From Alphaproteobacteria bacterium (GTDB lineage: Bacteria > Pseudomonadota > Alphaproteobacteria > Rickettsiales > JADKJE01): a DNA stretch of 64,000 nucleotides. The stretch lies in assembly GCA_016722515.1 (NCBI GenBank), contig JADKJE010000002.1, positions 496,001-560,000 of the forward strand, written 5' to 3'. Made by a program: the position numbers and the translations under genes. This document shows positions 56,362 to 64,000 of this stretch, piece after piece. Under the pieces are notes generated by a model. The model saw only the letters and a program-made list of their open reading frames with translations. It was not told where the DNA came from and ran no database searches. Every line of letters starts with the position of its first letter. Position 1 is the stretch's first letter.

Positions 56362-57802
56362 TACAGGGGCAGGCTTAATCGGAGCCGTACCTGGAACGAT
56401 TAGCGCAGGTATAGCGGATGCGGCCTTTAGTACATTAGTCACGCAAGCAAGCATTGCCTTAATTAACAATCATGGCAACATACTCGGTGCGCTTGAGGAT
56501 ATGGGATCGTCGGCTAATTTAAAACAATTAGCGATCAGTGTGGTGAGTGCAGGAATTAGCCAAGCTGCTGTTAACCAATTTGGTTTAACGCAAGCAGCAG
56601 GTACCTCGCTTGTTGATAAACTAAACTATAACATCACCACATCCGCCATCAATAATACCGTCAGCAACGTTGTCAATGGCAATGGATTAATACACGGTCT
56701 GGGTAATGTATTACTAGGCAGCGTAAGCACTTCCTTAGGTGAACAAGCTACTCAGTATGTTGGCGCCCTATGGGAACTCGGTTACGTAGATCCTGTATCG
56801 CATTTGGTATTACACGGCGCTATTGGCTGCGCCACAGGTTTGGGTCTTGGTGGCAAGTGTGGCGCAGGTGCACTAGGTGCTGTGATTGGAGAGGGTGTAG
56901 GCGACGCGGCTCATCAAGCTGGTTTCACCTTAGATCAAAGCGCAACCATCGGCCAGTTTAGTGCTTTAGGTGTCGCTTTCTTAAGTGGTGGGGATGCAAG
57001 TTCAATACAGATATCTAATGCAACAGCACTACAGGCAATTAATTTCAACTTGCTGTTATCGAAAAGCACCTTTGCAGGTGAGTTCGTTGATAGTGTTGGC
57101 AAAGGGATGAATGAAGGCAATGAATTGGTGAATGGGTATCTCGTTGAGATTACTCCGAAATGGATGAAAGATGCCTTAGTTTCTCTCGGAGGTGTTGCAA
57201 AGAAAGGAGCAAACTTCACGGTTGAGAAAATGGATGCTGGATTAAGAAATGCTTTGGGTGATGAGCAGATTGATACGTTGTATACGTATGTGGGAGCTAA
57301 AAGAGACGCAGCGGGTAACTGGCTTTATGATCAATTTACGCCAGATCAATTGCGTGCTATTATTGGTTTTGGAGCAGTTTATCTTGGTCCAGTATTTGCA
57401 CCGGAAAAGGCTGTAGTGGGTGCTACAGAGACTGCGGTAAAGTATAGCCCAATCAATCCTGGCCCCCTTCCTAATGCGATTGCTGACACATTTTCAGGTG
57501 GTACTTATTCTAAGATTCTTTTAGAAGAACCCGTGTTACTATATAGAGTTTCTGGGGGGAGTGTCGGTGAGATAGGACAATTTTGGACAGACATTCCTCC
57601 TGCAGGCCCTTTACAGTCACAAATTGATCTTGCTCTAAAACCAGAATGGGGAAATACTGCTACTCAAGTAACAACTGTTAAAATTCCATCAGGACAGGTA
57701 ATTTATAAAGGGACTGTTGCATCTCAGGGAGGTGCACAAATTGGGGGAGGGAGTCAAGTGTTTATAAAGAATGTTGATCCTTCTTGGATAATAAAGAACT
57801 GA
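52304..57802 (+). CDS. cdiA: CdiA copy B, contact-dependent inhibition exoprotein (intact)
   Basis: This 1832-residue protein has a signal peptide 1-36 (AYA|QT), a TPS domain to about residue 300 with the CdiA mark NPNGISCNGCGF (150-161), and a filamentous trunk of beta-helical repeats. A Gly/Ala-rich hydrophobic region at about 1345-1400 (APAAAVIAIAVAAATGG) is followed by a pre-toxin region with two cysteines (GCATGLGLGGKCGAG), an entry segment with DEQIDTLYTYVGAK, and a toxin of about 120 residues after FAPEKAV. The toxin shows LYRVSGG, GQFWTDIPPAGPLQSQID, KPEWGN and GGGSQVF; it resembles a common ART-like polymorphic toxin end, unverified. No VENN motif is seen here. The immunity gene follows after 7 bases. 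Confidence 0.93.
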   Translation: MGIMRENVLRKLHHVLVMTLSVILVIQPVIGSLAYAQTIITPDITAPIANQPTVSESLNHTPVENIVTPNAGGVSHNKLGELQVGSEGLIVNNSASSGVSTIGSIVVGNGHLSTGNEARMIINEVTGTNASSLQGPTEILGAQAEYVVANPNGISCNGCGFIHTPRVTLTTGTPSLNAGGGLDHINVEKGTVTVEGAGLNASQTSALDILSRAADIRAAIYGGDSIHVIAGRNQVDYNTRGITLLPGSSADKPTVAVDSSELGGMYAGKIHLISTEAGVGVNTSGIMEANNGDLEITADGAIMHAGTAHATGNVNITSNNGSITHTGKIAGQSVNLHAHGAMNVGGTYLYAEDNVNAQSDDSITVDGSGAQTGFAYTTANIITINASKDIIVHDVSTTGLEAELNMLAGEKLTVTNSDLRAQSIDWESGTDTLINTSTILAEIMNQTALGDWTNNNSTISSIGNMDLSVGGLFTNSGELSTLSTLSISAYNILNQTTGMIASDEDADIQATNNLTNQGVVYATNNLALHVGNTLLNNQAYILTTIGNVVLDGIAGGRMVLLNNQSGLIESAGSMVLKADTIINERAGGTNITQTAADTDYFDIRYGHGNDDMLAHTGSDNQWLIFNAAPYEDGIKFMVDNNSSWQADPNLPPGVARQIITESENFTQKAGEIISGQNLTIDSDTLEQSTSAISASGNVDLGDTNIINTGMSLNSIIRYTCTTSGCLPHLYNPLTGDYDYIGGVVAPMDTFDLAFQSGHIASTIEAGGNLTAGGTLINNLTSLPTSAVVINPEIDQISSVLPITGISASGLFGPSSNPNSPYLIQTNIPFVNNDNYVGSNYLLTQLGYQLEQHLLILGDAFFETHLIREEMLKALGTRFLIPGLTDETAQMKHLYDNALSVKDDLNLSVGLAPTDSQLSLLNKDIIWLVQETVNGKQVLVPHLYLAQSTVQTFTNTNTNNGSIIAGNNVNFNGTSIINQGSIRAKQNMVITASGAVVNEGGTLGAGNNLSMTAESIINSAFITDSQYGKSTFQTLQHQGTITAGNDVSLKANKDIVFQGGILNAGHNATLTSTGGDIIIGTVDLIRHTEGKYHKSTSTSDSIQRIGSQLSTGNDLILSALSPNASIDGGGNITISGSVLDAGHDISLDANNLNITSAADYYHSVYDGKSGGGGFMGGSFIHAEKELLTNKPSILTAGHTINAHAADTMYIASSNLTANDEINLNANTLLFGAEKDVDYLSIQSSKDNGIMTTMIDQGHHIETVKQTKLQAGTVNLNANSFAVQYEGQSGETLTESVDRLKQEPGLEWLGQLQQQNNVAWEKVDPVYQEWYHKTTGLSAPAAAVIAIAVAAATGGTGAGLIGAVPGTISAGIADAAFSTLVTQASIALINNHGNILGALEDMGSSANLKQLAISVVSAGISQAAVNQFGLTQAAGTSLVDKLNYNITTSAINNTVSNVVNGNGLIHGLGNVLLGSVSTSLGEQATQYVGALWELGYVDPVSHLVLHGAIGCATGLGLGGKCGAGALGAVIGEGVGDAAHQAGFTLDQSATIGQFSALGVAFLSGGDASSIQISNATALQAINFNLLLSKSTFAGEFVDSVGKGMNEGNELVNGYLVEITPKWMKDALVSLGGVAKKGANFTVEKMDAGLRNALGDEQIDTLYTYVGAKRDAAGNWLYDQFTPDQLRAIIGFGAVYLGPVFAPEKAVVGATETAVKYSPINPGPLPNAIADTFSGGTYSKILLEEPVLLYRVSGGSVGEIGQFWTDIPPAGPLQSQIDLALKPEWGNTATQVTTVKIPSGQVIYKGTVASQGGAQIGGGSQVFIKNVDPSWIIKN

Positions 57803-57809
57803 GATATAT

Positions 57810-58103
57810 ATGAGAAATCCGAATACAACATGGGCTGACACGGATATAAAAAGTCTCGCAGAATTCAAGACCTTTTTCTTAAGATTAAAAGAAGCTGTAA
57901 TTTCTGGTGAATTATCCCATTACTGCCCTAAAGAAGCCGAATTTGCTACAAACACTAAAATATTAGATATTTCGAATGAGGGCCCTTGGCCCGATTACAT
58001 AGAGTGGTATTTTACTGATTTATCAGAAGACAGGCACTACATGCTCTCAGTTGAAATGTATCATGGAACTGGCGGAATTTGGAAAGCTATTGATCTTTGT
58101 TAA
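57810..58103 (+). CDS. cdiI: Candidate immunity protein (CdiI) for CdiA copy B
   Basis: This 97-residue soluble protein starts 7 bases after the cdiA stop. No named family is recognised. The second half (GPWPDYIEWYFTDLSEDRHYML, then YHGTGGIWKAI) is aromatic-rich like many small immunity proteins. The ribosome-binding site is weak (GAGA). Assigned by position. Confidence 0.65.
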   Translation: MRNPNTTWADTDIKSLAEFKTFFLRLKEAVISGELSHYCPKEAEFATNTKILDISNEGPWPDYIEWYFTDLSEDRHYMLSVEMYHGTGGIWKAIDLC

Positions 58104-58129
58104 TGTCAAAGGCGTGGCGATTTCGAACG

Positions 58130-58212
58130 CCTTTAACCTATCATGCGCGAATGAAAATGGTTTTACTGAAATGATATTTAATCCGACAAAATTTATTGTA
58201 AAAAGACCATGA
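58130..58212 (+). pseudogene. Orphan toxin tail remnant
   Basis: About 25 codons without a start read NLSCANENGFTEMIFNPTKF, then IVKRP and a stop. TEMIFNPTKFIV looks like the last strands of an ART-like toxin. The stop overlaps the ATG of the next gene, the standard position of a toxin end before its immunity gene. Confidence 0.5.
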
Positions 58213-58565
58213 AGAAATCACGTGTAAGATGTTGGAAAATAATTGATTGGCAGAATAATAGCCCTCATGAATTATTAATAACCTACCCAGAAGACAATTA
58301 CGGTCATGATCTTATTTCTTGTTTGCAATGTGGGCATGTTTATGCTGTTTCTGTTGCACACATGGTTTATAGAGGGCCTTCCCTTGAAGAAAAACTAAAA
58401 GAAATCGAATGCATAACATGTAAAGCTAAATTAGGAGAAAGCACAGCGCCTTATCCAGAATTTTATTTTAAAAATGGTCAAGTTTTTAAATATATAAAAT
58501 TGATAAGAATACCGGAGAATGAATCTTCTATATTATTAGAATTGGATCAAATATATGAGTATTAG
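58209..58565 (+). CDS. Candidate immunity protein with zinc-ribbon-like cysteines
   Basis: This 118-residue protein carries two CxxC pairs (CLQCGH and CITCK), so it could bind a metal. IIDWQNN near the N-terminus matches the stubs at 14077 and 16729 (MIDWKNN). It overlaps the stop of the preceding toxin remnant by four bases (ATGA). The toxin itself is gone, so it is an orphan immunity gene. The family is not recognised. Confidence 0.55.
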   Translation: MKKSRVRCWKIIDWQNNSPHELLITYPEDNYGHDLISCLQCGHVYAVSVAHMVYRGPSLEEKLKEIECITCKAKLGESTAPYPEFYFKNGQVFKYIKLIRIPENESSILLELDQIYEY

Positions 58566-58574
58566 ATTATTAAT

Positions 58575-58907
58575 GGTATCTTATTAGGGATGGACCATTC
58601 ATTATTAATTGGTTTGGCAAACTCAGTAGGCCAAGAATCAACGGAATATATTGGAGGACATTATCACAATGATATGATTGACCCATTGACACATATAGGA
58701 GCGCATGGGATTATTGGATGTCGAACCGGATACGTTTTATCCAAAGATTGCGGGGCAGGTGCATTAGGAGCAGTTGTGAGCGAAACATCCGCGTAGTTAG
58801 CTTTTAATGCAGGGTTGAGTCAATCAACCAGCTCGGACTTTGGACAATATACTTCACTAGCGGTTGTTTTTGGTTTGGGCATGGATGCTAAAACTATTCA
58901 GACCTCA
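58575..58907 (+). pseudogene. Diverged cdiA pre-toxin remnant
   Basis: An open stretch (LIGLANSVGQESTEYIGGHY, DPLTHIGAHGIIGCRTGYVL, KDCGAGALGAVV) matches the pre-toxin region of copy B (LGEQATQYVGALWELGYVDP onward) at moderate similarity. It has an in-frame stop at 58794. It continues past the stop with LAFNAGLSQSTSSDFGQYTS and DAKTIQTSNVID, where it joins the next fragment. It is older than the other copies. Confidence 0.7.
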
Positions 58908-60219
58908 AATGTTATTGATCAATAATAAGGGCAATATTCTTGGTGCGCTTGAAGATATGGGATCGTCGGCTAATTTAAAACAATTAGCGATCAGTGTGGT
59001 GAGTGCAGAAATTAGCCAGGCTGCTGTTAACCAATTTGGTTTAACGCAAGCAGCAGGTACCTCGCTTGTTGATAAACTAAACTATAACATCACCACATCC
59101 GCCATCAATAATACCGTCAGCAACGTTGTCAATGGCAATGGATTAACACACGGTCTGGGTAATGTATTACTAGGAAGCGTAAGCACTTCCTTAGGTGAAC
59201 AAGCTACTCAGTATGTTGGCGCCCTATGGGAACTCGGCTACGTAGATCCTGTATCGCATTTGGTATTACACGGCGCTATTGGCTGCGCCACAGGTGTGGG
59301 TCTTGGTGGCAAGTGTGGCGCAGGTGCACTAGGTGCTGTGATTGGAGAAGGTGTAGGCGACGCGGCTCATCAAGCTGGTTTCACCTTAGATCAAAGCGCA
59401 ACCATCGGCCAGTTTAGTGCTTTAGGTGTCGCTTTCTTAAGTGGTGGGGATGCAAGTTCAATACAGATATCTAATGCAACAGCACTACAGGCAATTAATT
59501 TCAACTTGCTGCTGTCGAAAAGCACATTTGCCGGTGAGTTCCTTGACGAAGTAGGTAAGAATTTTTCAGAAGGGAAAGAATTGACGGGCAATCTTATTGC
59601 TAAGAATACGCCGAAATCAATCAAAGAAGCTTATGGAATGTTTGCTGATGGTGCTGAATATACCATAGGTAGCGGTGATTTAGGCTTACGTCTCATGTTT
59701 GGTGATGAACAGATAGATGCGCTGTATACCTACGTGGGAGCTAAAAAAGACGCAGCAGGTAACTGGCTCTACGATCAATTTACACCGAACCAATTAGAAG
59801 CAGTCCGTATGTTTGCTTCTACTTATGGGCCTAGATTCATCTTGGATGGAACGAAGGGTGCAAAAGGAATTATTGGTACACTTGTTAATGCAGAAAGTAG
59901 CCTAGAATTAGGCTCAGAAAGTATTTCTGCTGGTACAAAGATATACCGAGTATATGGTGAAAATAATATTCCTTTAGGGCAATCCTGGACAACTGTCGAC
60001 CCAGCCGGTATAATTGATTACAGGAACTTAGCTGGATTACCGGATCTTAACACCGGGCGATTTGTTTTGGAAGGAACCATTACGGATTCAACAGGGATAA
60101 CAATAAGGCAAGCCCTTCCTCTTGATGGAAACGTTGGAGGTCTGAGTGAATTACTAATACCTAATGCAGAAACACAGATTAAAATAGATGGTGTTTTTGG
60201 AGTTAACCCTAAATTTTAA
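58864..60219 (+). CDS. Orphan cdiA-CT with its own toxin
   Basis: This open frame of 451 codons matches copy B only from about 58908 (LLINNKGNILGALEDMGSS). It carries the pre-toxin and entry regions and a third toxin: GTKIYRVYGENNIPLGQSWT, then GLPDLNTGRFVLEG and RQALPLDGNVGG. There is no signal peptide or TPS domain, so it is not secreted by itself. Such orphans replace the toxin of a full cdiA by recombination in other CDI loci. The IYRVYG...SWT pattern is shared by many polymorphic toxins; ART-like activity is possible, unverified. The annotated start is only the first ATG of the frame. Confidence 0.75.
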   Translation: MFLVWAWMLKLFRPQMLLINNKGNILGALEDMGSSANLKQLAISVVSAEISQAAVNQFGLTQAAGTSLVDKLNYNITTSAINNTVSNVVNGNGLTHGLGNVLLGSVSTSLGEQATQYVGALWELGYVDPVSHLVLHGAIGCATGVGLGGKCGAGALGAVIGEGVGDAAHQAGFTLDQSATIGQFSALGVAFLSGGDASSIQISNATALQAINFNLLLSKSTFAGEFLDEVGKNFSEGKELTGNLIAKNTPKSIKEAYGMFADGAEYTIGSGDLGLRLMFGDEQIDALYTYVGAKKDAAGNWLYDQFTPNQLEAVRMFASTYGPRFILDGTKGAKGIIGTLVNAESSLELGSESISAGTKIYRVYGENNIPLGQSWTTVDPAGIIDYRNLAGLPDLNTGRFVLEGTITDSTGITIRQALPLDGNVGGLSELLIPNAETQIKIDGVFGVNPKF

Positions 60220-60227
60220 TTGAGATT

Positions 60228-60554
60228 ATGCAATTTTCTATTAAATCTACGGAGCATCGTTCATATAAACATGAACATAGATGTGTAGTTATATCTCAAA
60301 TTGAAAATAAATTGCTTATACGATTAGAGAATCCTATACCTAGTTTTGTTTATAGCACCGATAAAGATATTGAATTTGTCCTTTTATCACCAAGATATGT
60401 TGATCAGATTCTCGTACCTGGACCACCTGTGTTACCATGTAGAGTAAACGCTTGTCTTCCAATGGAAAATAAGGAATGGGAAAATGGTCCATGGAGAACA
60501 ATTGATATTTGGGAACTGACGTGCTCTCCCCAAATTCGTCCACAAAAAAAGTAG
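60228..60554 (+). CDS. Candidate immunity protein for the orphan toxin at 58864-60219
   Basis: This 108-residue beta-rich soluble protein starts 8 bases after the toxin stop. No known family is recognised. Contains FVLLSPRYVDQILVPGPPVL and ENGPWRTIDIWEL. Its position defines it as a cognate immunity gene. Confidence 0.6.
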   Translation: MQFSIKSTEHRSYKHEHRCVVISQIENKLLIRLENPIPSFVYSTDKDIEFVLLSPRYVDQILVPGPPVLPCRVNACLPMENKEWENGPWRTIDIWELTCSPQIRPQKK

Positions 60555-60587
60555 AGTCTGTTAACTTTAACCTAAAAGGAGCAGACT

Positions 60588-60848
60588 ATGAAAAAGCGTT
60601 ACACGGAAGATCAAATCATTCGCATACTTCACGAGCATGAAAGCGGTACTGGAACAGGAGATTTATGCCGGAAATATGGGATAAGTTCAGCAACATTTTA
60701 TAAATGGAAATCGAAGTACGGTGGGCTTGGTGTATCGGAAGCAAGCAGATTGAAGGCGCTTGATGAAGAGAACCGTCGTTTGAAGAAGCTTTTAGCTGAG
60801 GCTGAATTAGACAAAGCGATATTGAAGGAAGCCCTGTCAAAAAAGTGA
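60588..60848 (+). mobile_element. IS3-family transposase OrfA
   Basis: This 86-residue OrfA has a helix-turn-helix (DLCRKYGISSATFYKWKSKY) and the leucine-zipper-like RLKALDEENRRLKKLLAEAE typical of IS3 family OrfA, close to the IS407-type subgroup. It is complete. The element starts near 60555, right after the immunity gene stop, with AAAGGAGC before the ATG. OrfB is cut short, so the element is dead. Confidence 0.88.
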
Positions 60849-60988
60849 TAAAGCCTGCATTTCGGCGTTTGTTGGTAGAAGATATCTGCCAAACGAAAGG
60901 TTTATCAGAGCGTCGCGTTTGCAGGCTATTAGGATTTGCTCGCAGCACCCACCGTCATAAGCTGTTGTCAATGAAGGCGGAACGTTAG
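60845..60988 (+). mobile_element. IS3 OrfB, truncated
   Basis: Only the first 40 or so codons remain (KPAFRRLLVEDICQTKGLSE, then RRVCRLLGFARSTHRHK). At about 60961 the frame runs into cdiA copy C and meets a stop at 60986. The DDE catalytic domain and the right end of the element are gone. Confidence 0.8.
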
Positions 60989-63306
60989 GAGCTGGCAATA
61001 ACCTATCGATGACAGCAGAAACCATCATCAACAGCGCCTCTATTACCGACAGCCAATATGGCAAGAGCACTTTCCAAACCCTGCAACATCAAGGCACTAT
61101 TACCGCCGGCAATGATGTTACCCTGACAGCAAACAAAGACATCGTTTTCCAAGGCGGTATATTAAACGCAGGTCATAACGCCACCTTAACCTCAACAGGA
61201 GGCGACATCATCATCGGCACCACCGATTTAATCCGCCACACCGAAGGCAAATACCATAAAAGCACCTCCACCAGTGATTCGATCCAGCGCATTGGCTCAG
61301 AGCTCACGACCGGCAATGATCTGATCCTGAGTGCGTTGTCTCCAAACGCTAGCATAGATGGTGGTGGCAATATCACCATCAGCGGCAGTGTGCTGGATGC
61401 GGGTCATGATATGAACCTGGATGCCAATAACCTAAACATCACCTCCGCAGCCGATTATTATCACAGTGTCTATGATGGAAAAAGTGGTGGTGGTGGTTTC
61501 ATGGGTGGATCGTTTATCCATGCAGAAAAGGAACTGCTTACCAACAAGCCTTCCATCCTCACAGCCGGTCACACCATCAACGCTAGTGCAGCCGATACCA
61601 TCTATATCGCAAGCAGCAATCTAACAGCCAATGATGAGATCAACCTCAGCGCCAACACACTTTTATTTGGCGCAGAAAAGGATGTCGATTATCTCAGCAT
61701 CCAATCATCCAAAGATAACGGCATCATGACCACCATGATTGACCAAGGCCATCATATTGAAACGGTGAAGCAAACCAAGCTTCAGGCCGGTACTGTAAAC
61801 CTTAGTGCGAATTCATTCGCCGTGCAGTATGAAGGTCAAAGCGGTGAGACCTTAACCGAATCAGTCGACCGCCTCAAACAAGAACCCGGCCTTGAATGGC
61901 TCGGCCAACTCCAGCAACAAAATAACGTAGCCTGGGAAAAGGTCGATCCCGTTTATCAGGAATGGTACCACAAAACCACCGGACTTTCGGCACCTGCCGC
62001 TGCGGTGATTGCCATTGCGGTCGCTGCGGCAACGGGTGGAACGGGCGCTACCTTGATTGGTGCTGCAGGAAGTTCCGTATCAGGGCTTATGGCAAATGCC
62101 GCCTTCAGCACTCTAGTAACGCAAGCCAGCATTGCATTGATCAATAATAAGGGCAACATTCTTGGTGCGCTTGAAGATATGGGATCGTCGGCTAATTTAA
62201 AACAATTAGCGATCAGTGTGGTAAGCGCAGGCATCACCGGGGGTATCAGCAACCATTTTGACCTGAGTAATGTTCCAGGCACAACGTTTACCCAGAAGCT
62301 TAGCTATAACTTAGTGGACTCTGCAGTCAAACAGACCGTTACAAATACCATTAATGGCGATAGTTTATTTGCTGGTTATGATAAAGCTGCTATTGGTGCG
62401 ATAGTTATGTCTATCGGTGCTGTCGCTGCCAATGAAATTGGTGATGCTTATAAGGCGGGTGATATATCAAAAGCCACCCAATTATTAGCCCATGCTGCAC
62501 TTGGCTGTGGTTATGCTACGGCTCTTGGAAGTAATTGTGGTATCGGCGCATTAAGTGGGGTCACAGGCGAATTAATAGCTGAAGCCTACTTAGGCTATGA
62601 ATTGCAAAGCGGAATCAGCAAAGAAGAAACGGATATTATCCAAAATAATGGCACCCAACTGGCTTCCGTAGCCGGAGCCATCGCCGCTTTCGTAGCGGGA
62701 GGCAATGCGGATAATATTAATTCCGGCTCCAGCATCGCCAGTAACGCTGCCGAAAATAATGCCTTGGATGCCATTTGGGATAGCTTGTTCGTAGCAGCGG
62801 ATGGTGTTAAGATTGGGTATGGGTATTTTGTTGATGATGATGGACTTGTTAAAGAGGGGTATTTTGATTTAGCATCTGATTCGCTTGCACTGGCGGTGCC
62901 GTTTTTGCCAGCTGGCTCTACTAGGCTTGTTCGTGTCGGTGATAAGGTCTTAGCGAGTGTAAATGGAGCTAAGAAAGTAAATGAATCAGTCGGCAATTCT
63001 ATAAAAGATGTTAAACCGGATATTAATAATCAGGAATCTAAACCAGAAGGGCCTTATTCTTCATTTAAATATGATAAGGATAAAAACGTGTATCAATATA
63101 CAACCTATGAAAAAACGAAAACGGGACATTCTAATCCAATCATTAAATTTGATGGAGGAAAACCTAATGGAAGTCAGGGAATGCCGCATATTAATAAAAT
63201 AACAAAACAACCTATACCTACCCCACATATGCAAGGAAAAACCATACCTGGCGGAGTCAGGCATCCTAATGCTAATGAACTACCAAATAATTCCCGTTTT
63301 AAATAA
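60961..63306 (+). pseudogene. cdiA: cdiA copy C, 5'-truncated by the IS3 junction
   Basis: The sequence matches copy A from 8634 (AVVNEGGTLGAGNNLSM) to the end of the toxin tail without any frameshift. The longest ATG-started frame is 61009-63306 (765 codons). It keeps the trunk end, the hydrophobic APAAAVIAIAVAAATGG region, the AENN motif (SNAAENNALDAIWD), the entry region and the tail (PHINKI, PTPHMQG, GGVRHPN). The TPS domain and signal are missing, so it cannot be secreted as it stands. It shows what copy A should read like where A is broken. Confidence 0.85.
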
Positions 63307-63324
63307 ATGATAAAAGGCAATATA

Positions 63325-64000
63325 ATGAAAGTAGATAATATTCTGAAATGGTTAATGTGTTGGTATGATTCTCATTATAATGGAGATTACAAACATAAAA
63401 ATATTATAGATATTTATACCGTTGATAATCCTGGCTGGTTCATTACGATAAATTTATTAGGCACTGCATTGGAAGGGGTAAGCGACGAAGGAGAACAACA
63501 AGATAATTCTATAGAGGAGGATGTTCTCTACTATTATAATGATGGGAAGTTAACTCCTGTCCCTAGCCTAATTGAAACCAAACAAGATTGGTTGTTTTAT
63601 GAAATAAAGAATGATCTTTATAGAGCATCTGGCGATTCTTTGAAGTTAGAATTTCTCTTGTTAAGCTTTTGTGAGTTATTCGATAGAAAGAATAATAGGA
63701 AAATTGAACATATGGAACCTAGTCAATCCCTCAATTGGTTAATGTCGTGGTACGCTTCTCACTGCAATGGAGATTGGGAGCATATGTATGGTGTCAAAAT
63801 AAGTACCTTAGATAACCCAGGTTGGAGAGTCCAAATTGATCTTGTTGGCACGAATTTAGAAGATTTGAGCATTAACCGCCAGACCTATGAAACCTCAGAA
63901 ACAGACTGGTACACATTTATCATTAAAGATCAAGTATTTGATGCTACCGGTGATCCAACTAAATTAGAGATTTTGATAGAAAGTTTTAGAGTAATAGTAG
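63325..64000 (+). CDS. Tandem-domain Imm53-family immunity protein (3' end outside window)
   Basis: 225 codons are visible. The first domain is MKVDNILKWLMCWYDSHYNG, then DNPGWFITI. The second has LNWLMSWYASHCNGDWEHMY and DNPGWRVQIDL. The start has AAAGG about 7 bases upstream and lies 18 bases after the copy C toxin stop. It is the cognate immunity gene of copy C, closest to 15949-16641. The gene should end a few codons past the window. Confidence 0.85.
   Translation, partial: MKVDNILKWLMCWYDSHYNGDYKHKNIIDIYTVDNPGWFITINLLGTALEGVSDEGEQQDNSIEEDVLYYYNDGKLTPVPSLIETKQDWLFYEIKNDLYRASGDSLKLEFLLLSFCELFDRKNNRKIEHMEPSQSLNWLMSWYASHCNGDWEHMYGVKISTLDNPGWRVQIDLVGTNLEDLSINRQTYETSETDWYTFIIKDQVFDATGDPTKLEILIESFRVIV

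Overview
This 64 kb window looks chromosomal and comes from an AT-rich Gram-negative bacterium, most likely an alphaproteobacterium. The evidence is a PAS_5-type small PAS protein, a DUF1189 membrane protein, glutathione-dependent formaldehyde oxidation, Fe-SOD, a short class Ia ribonucleotide reductase, hemF, and a split glycine decarboxylase (gcvPA/gcvPB). A host-associated lifestyle is possible but not proven. I saw no tRNA, rRNA or CRISPR array.

Housekeeping genes form the backbone. From the left: a partial vWA-domain lipoprotein (1-1118, minus); hipBA (1568-3099, minus) with repeated palindromic operator-like sites on both flanks; adhC-fghA for formaldehyde detoxification (3202-5152, minus); the gcvT-gcvH-gcvPA-gcvPB operon (16867-21265, minus); a Mth938-like protein; a dicarboxylate/cation symporter; an AlkD-like repair protein; sodB; a PAS protein; nrdA-nrdB behind a tandem NrdR-box pair; DUF1189; a capD/wbpM-like dehydratase broken by one frameshift; purH; a MNT/HEPN toxin-antitoxin pair with a frameshifted HEPN gene; an acyl-CoA dehydrogenase; and an operon of ABC ATPase, permease, GldG-like protein, DUF4340 protein and hemF (36591-41741, minus), followed by a glutathione S-transferase.

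The accessory part is a two-partner-secretion and contact-dependent-inhibition (CDI) system. One locus at 42977-50730 holds an HMW/FHA-type exoprotein (about 1944 aa, with a C-terminal CxxxxC) and its TpsB outer-membrane transporter, followed by a sulfotransferase-like gene. Three related cdiA copies lie around it. Copy A (5666-10972) is broken by small deletions. Copy B (52304-57802) is intact. Copy C (60961-63306) has lost its 5' end next to an IS3 remnant. A and B share an almost identical 4.4 kb leader and trunk but carry different C-terminal toxins. A and C share the same toxin end.

Downstream of A is a dense bank of orphan toxin tails and immunity genes (10808-16855). It holds six Imm53-family genes, most with two fused Imm53 domains, plus a DUF4265 gene, a second toxin/immunity pair and several deletion scars. 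Each Imm53 gene that follows a toxin tail is part of a repeated [toxin 3' fragment + Imm53] unit, and the units are joined at one 14-bp sequence. Downstream of B is a more varied set: three different candidate immunity genes, toxin remnants, one orphan cdiA-CT and the IS3 fragment. No cdiB-type gene dedicated to the cdiA copies is visible.

The best candidate for something undescribed is this Imm53 module bank and its recurrent junction. The main caution is that several frameshifts, all small and many in repeats, may be assembly errors.
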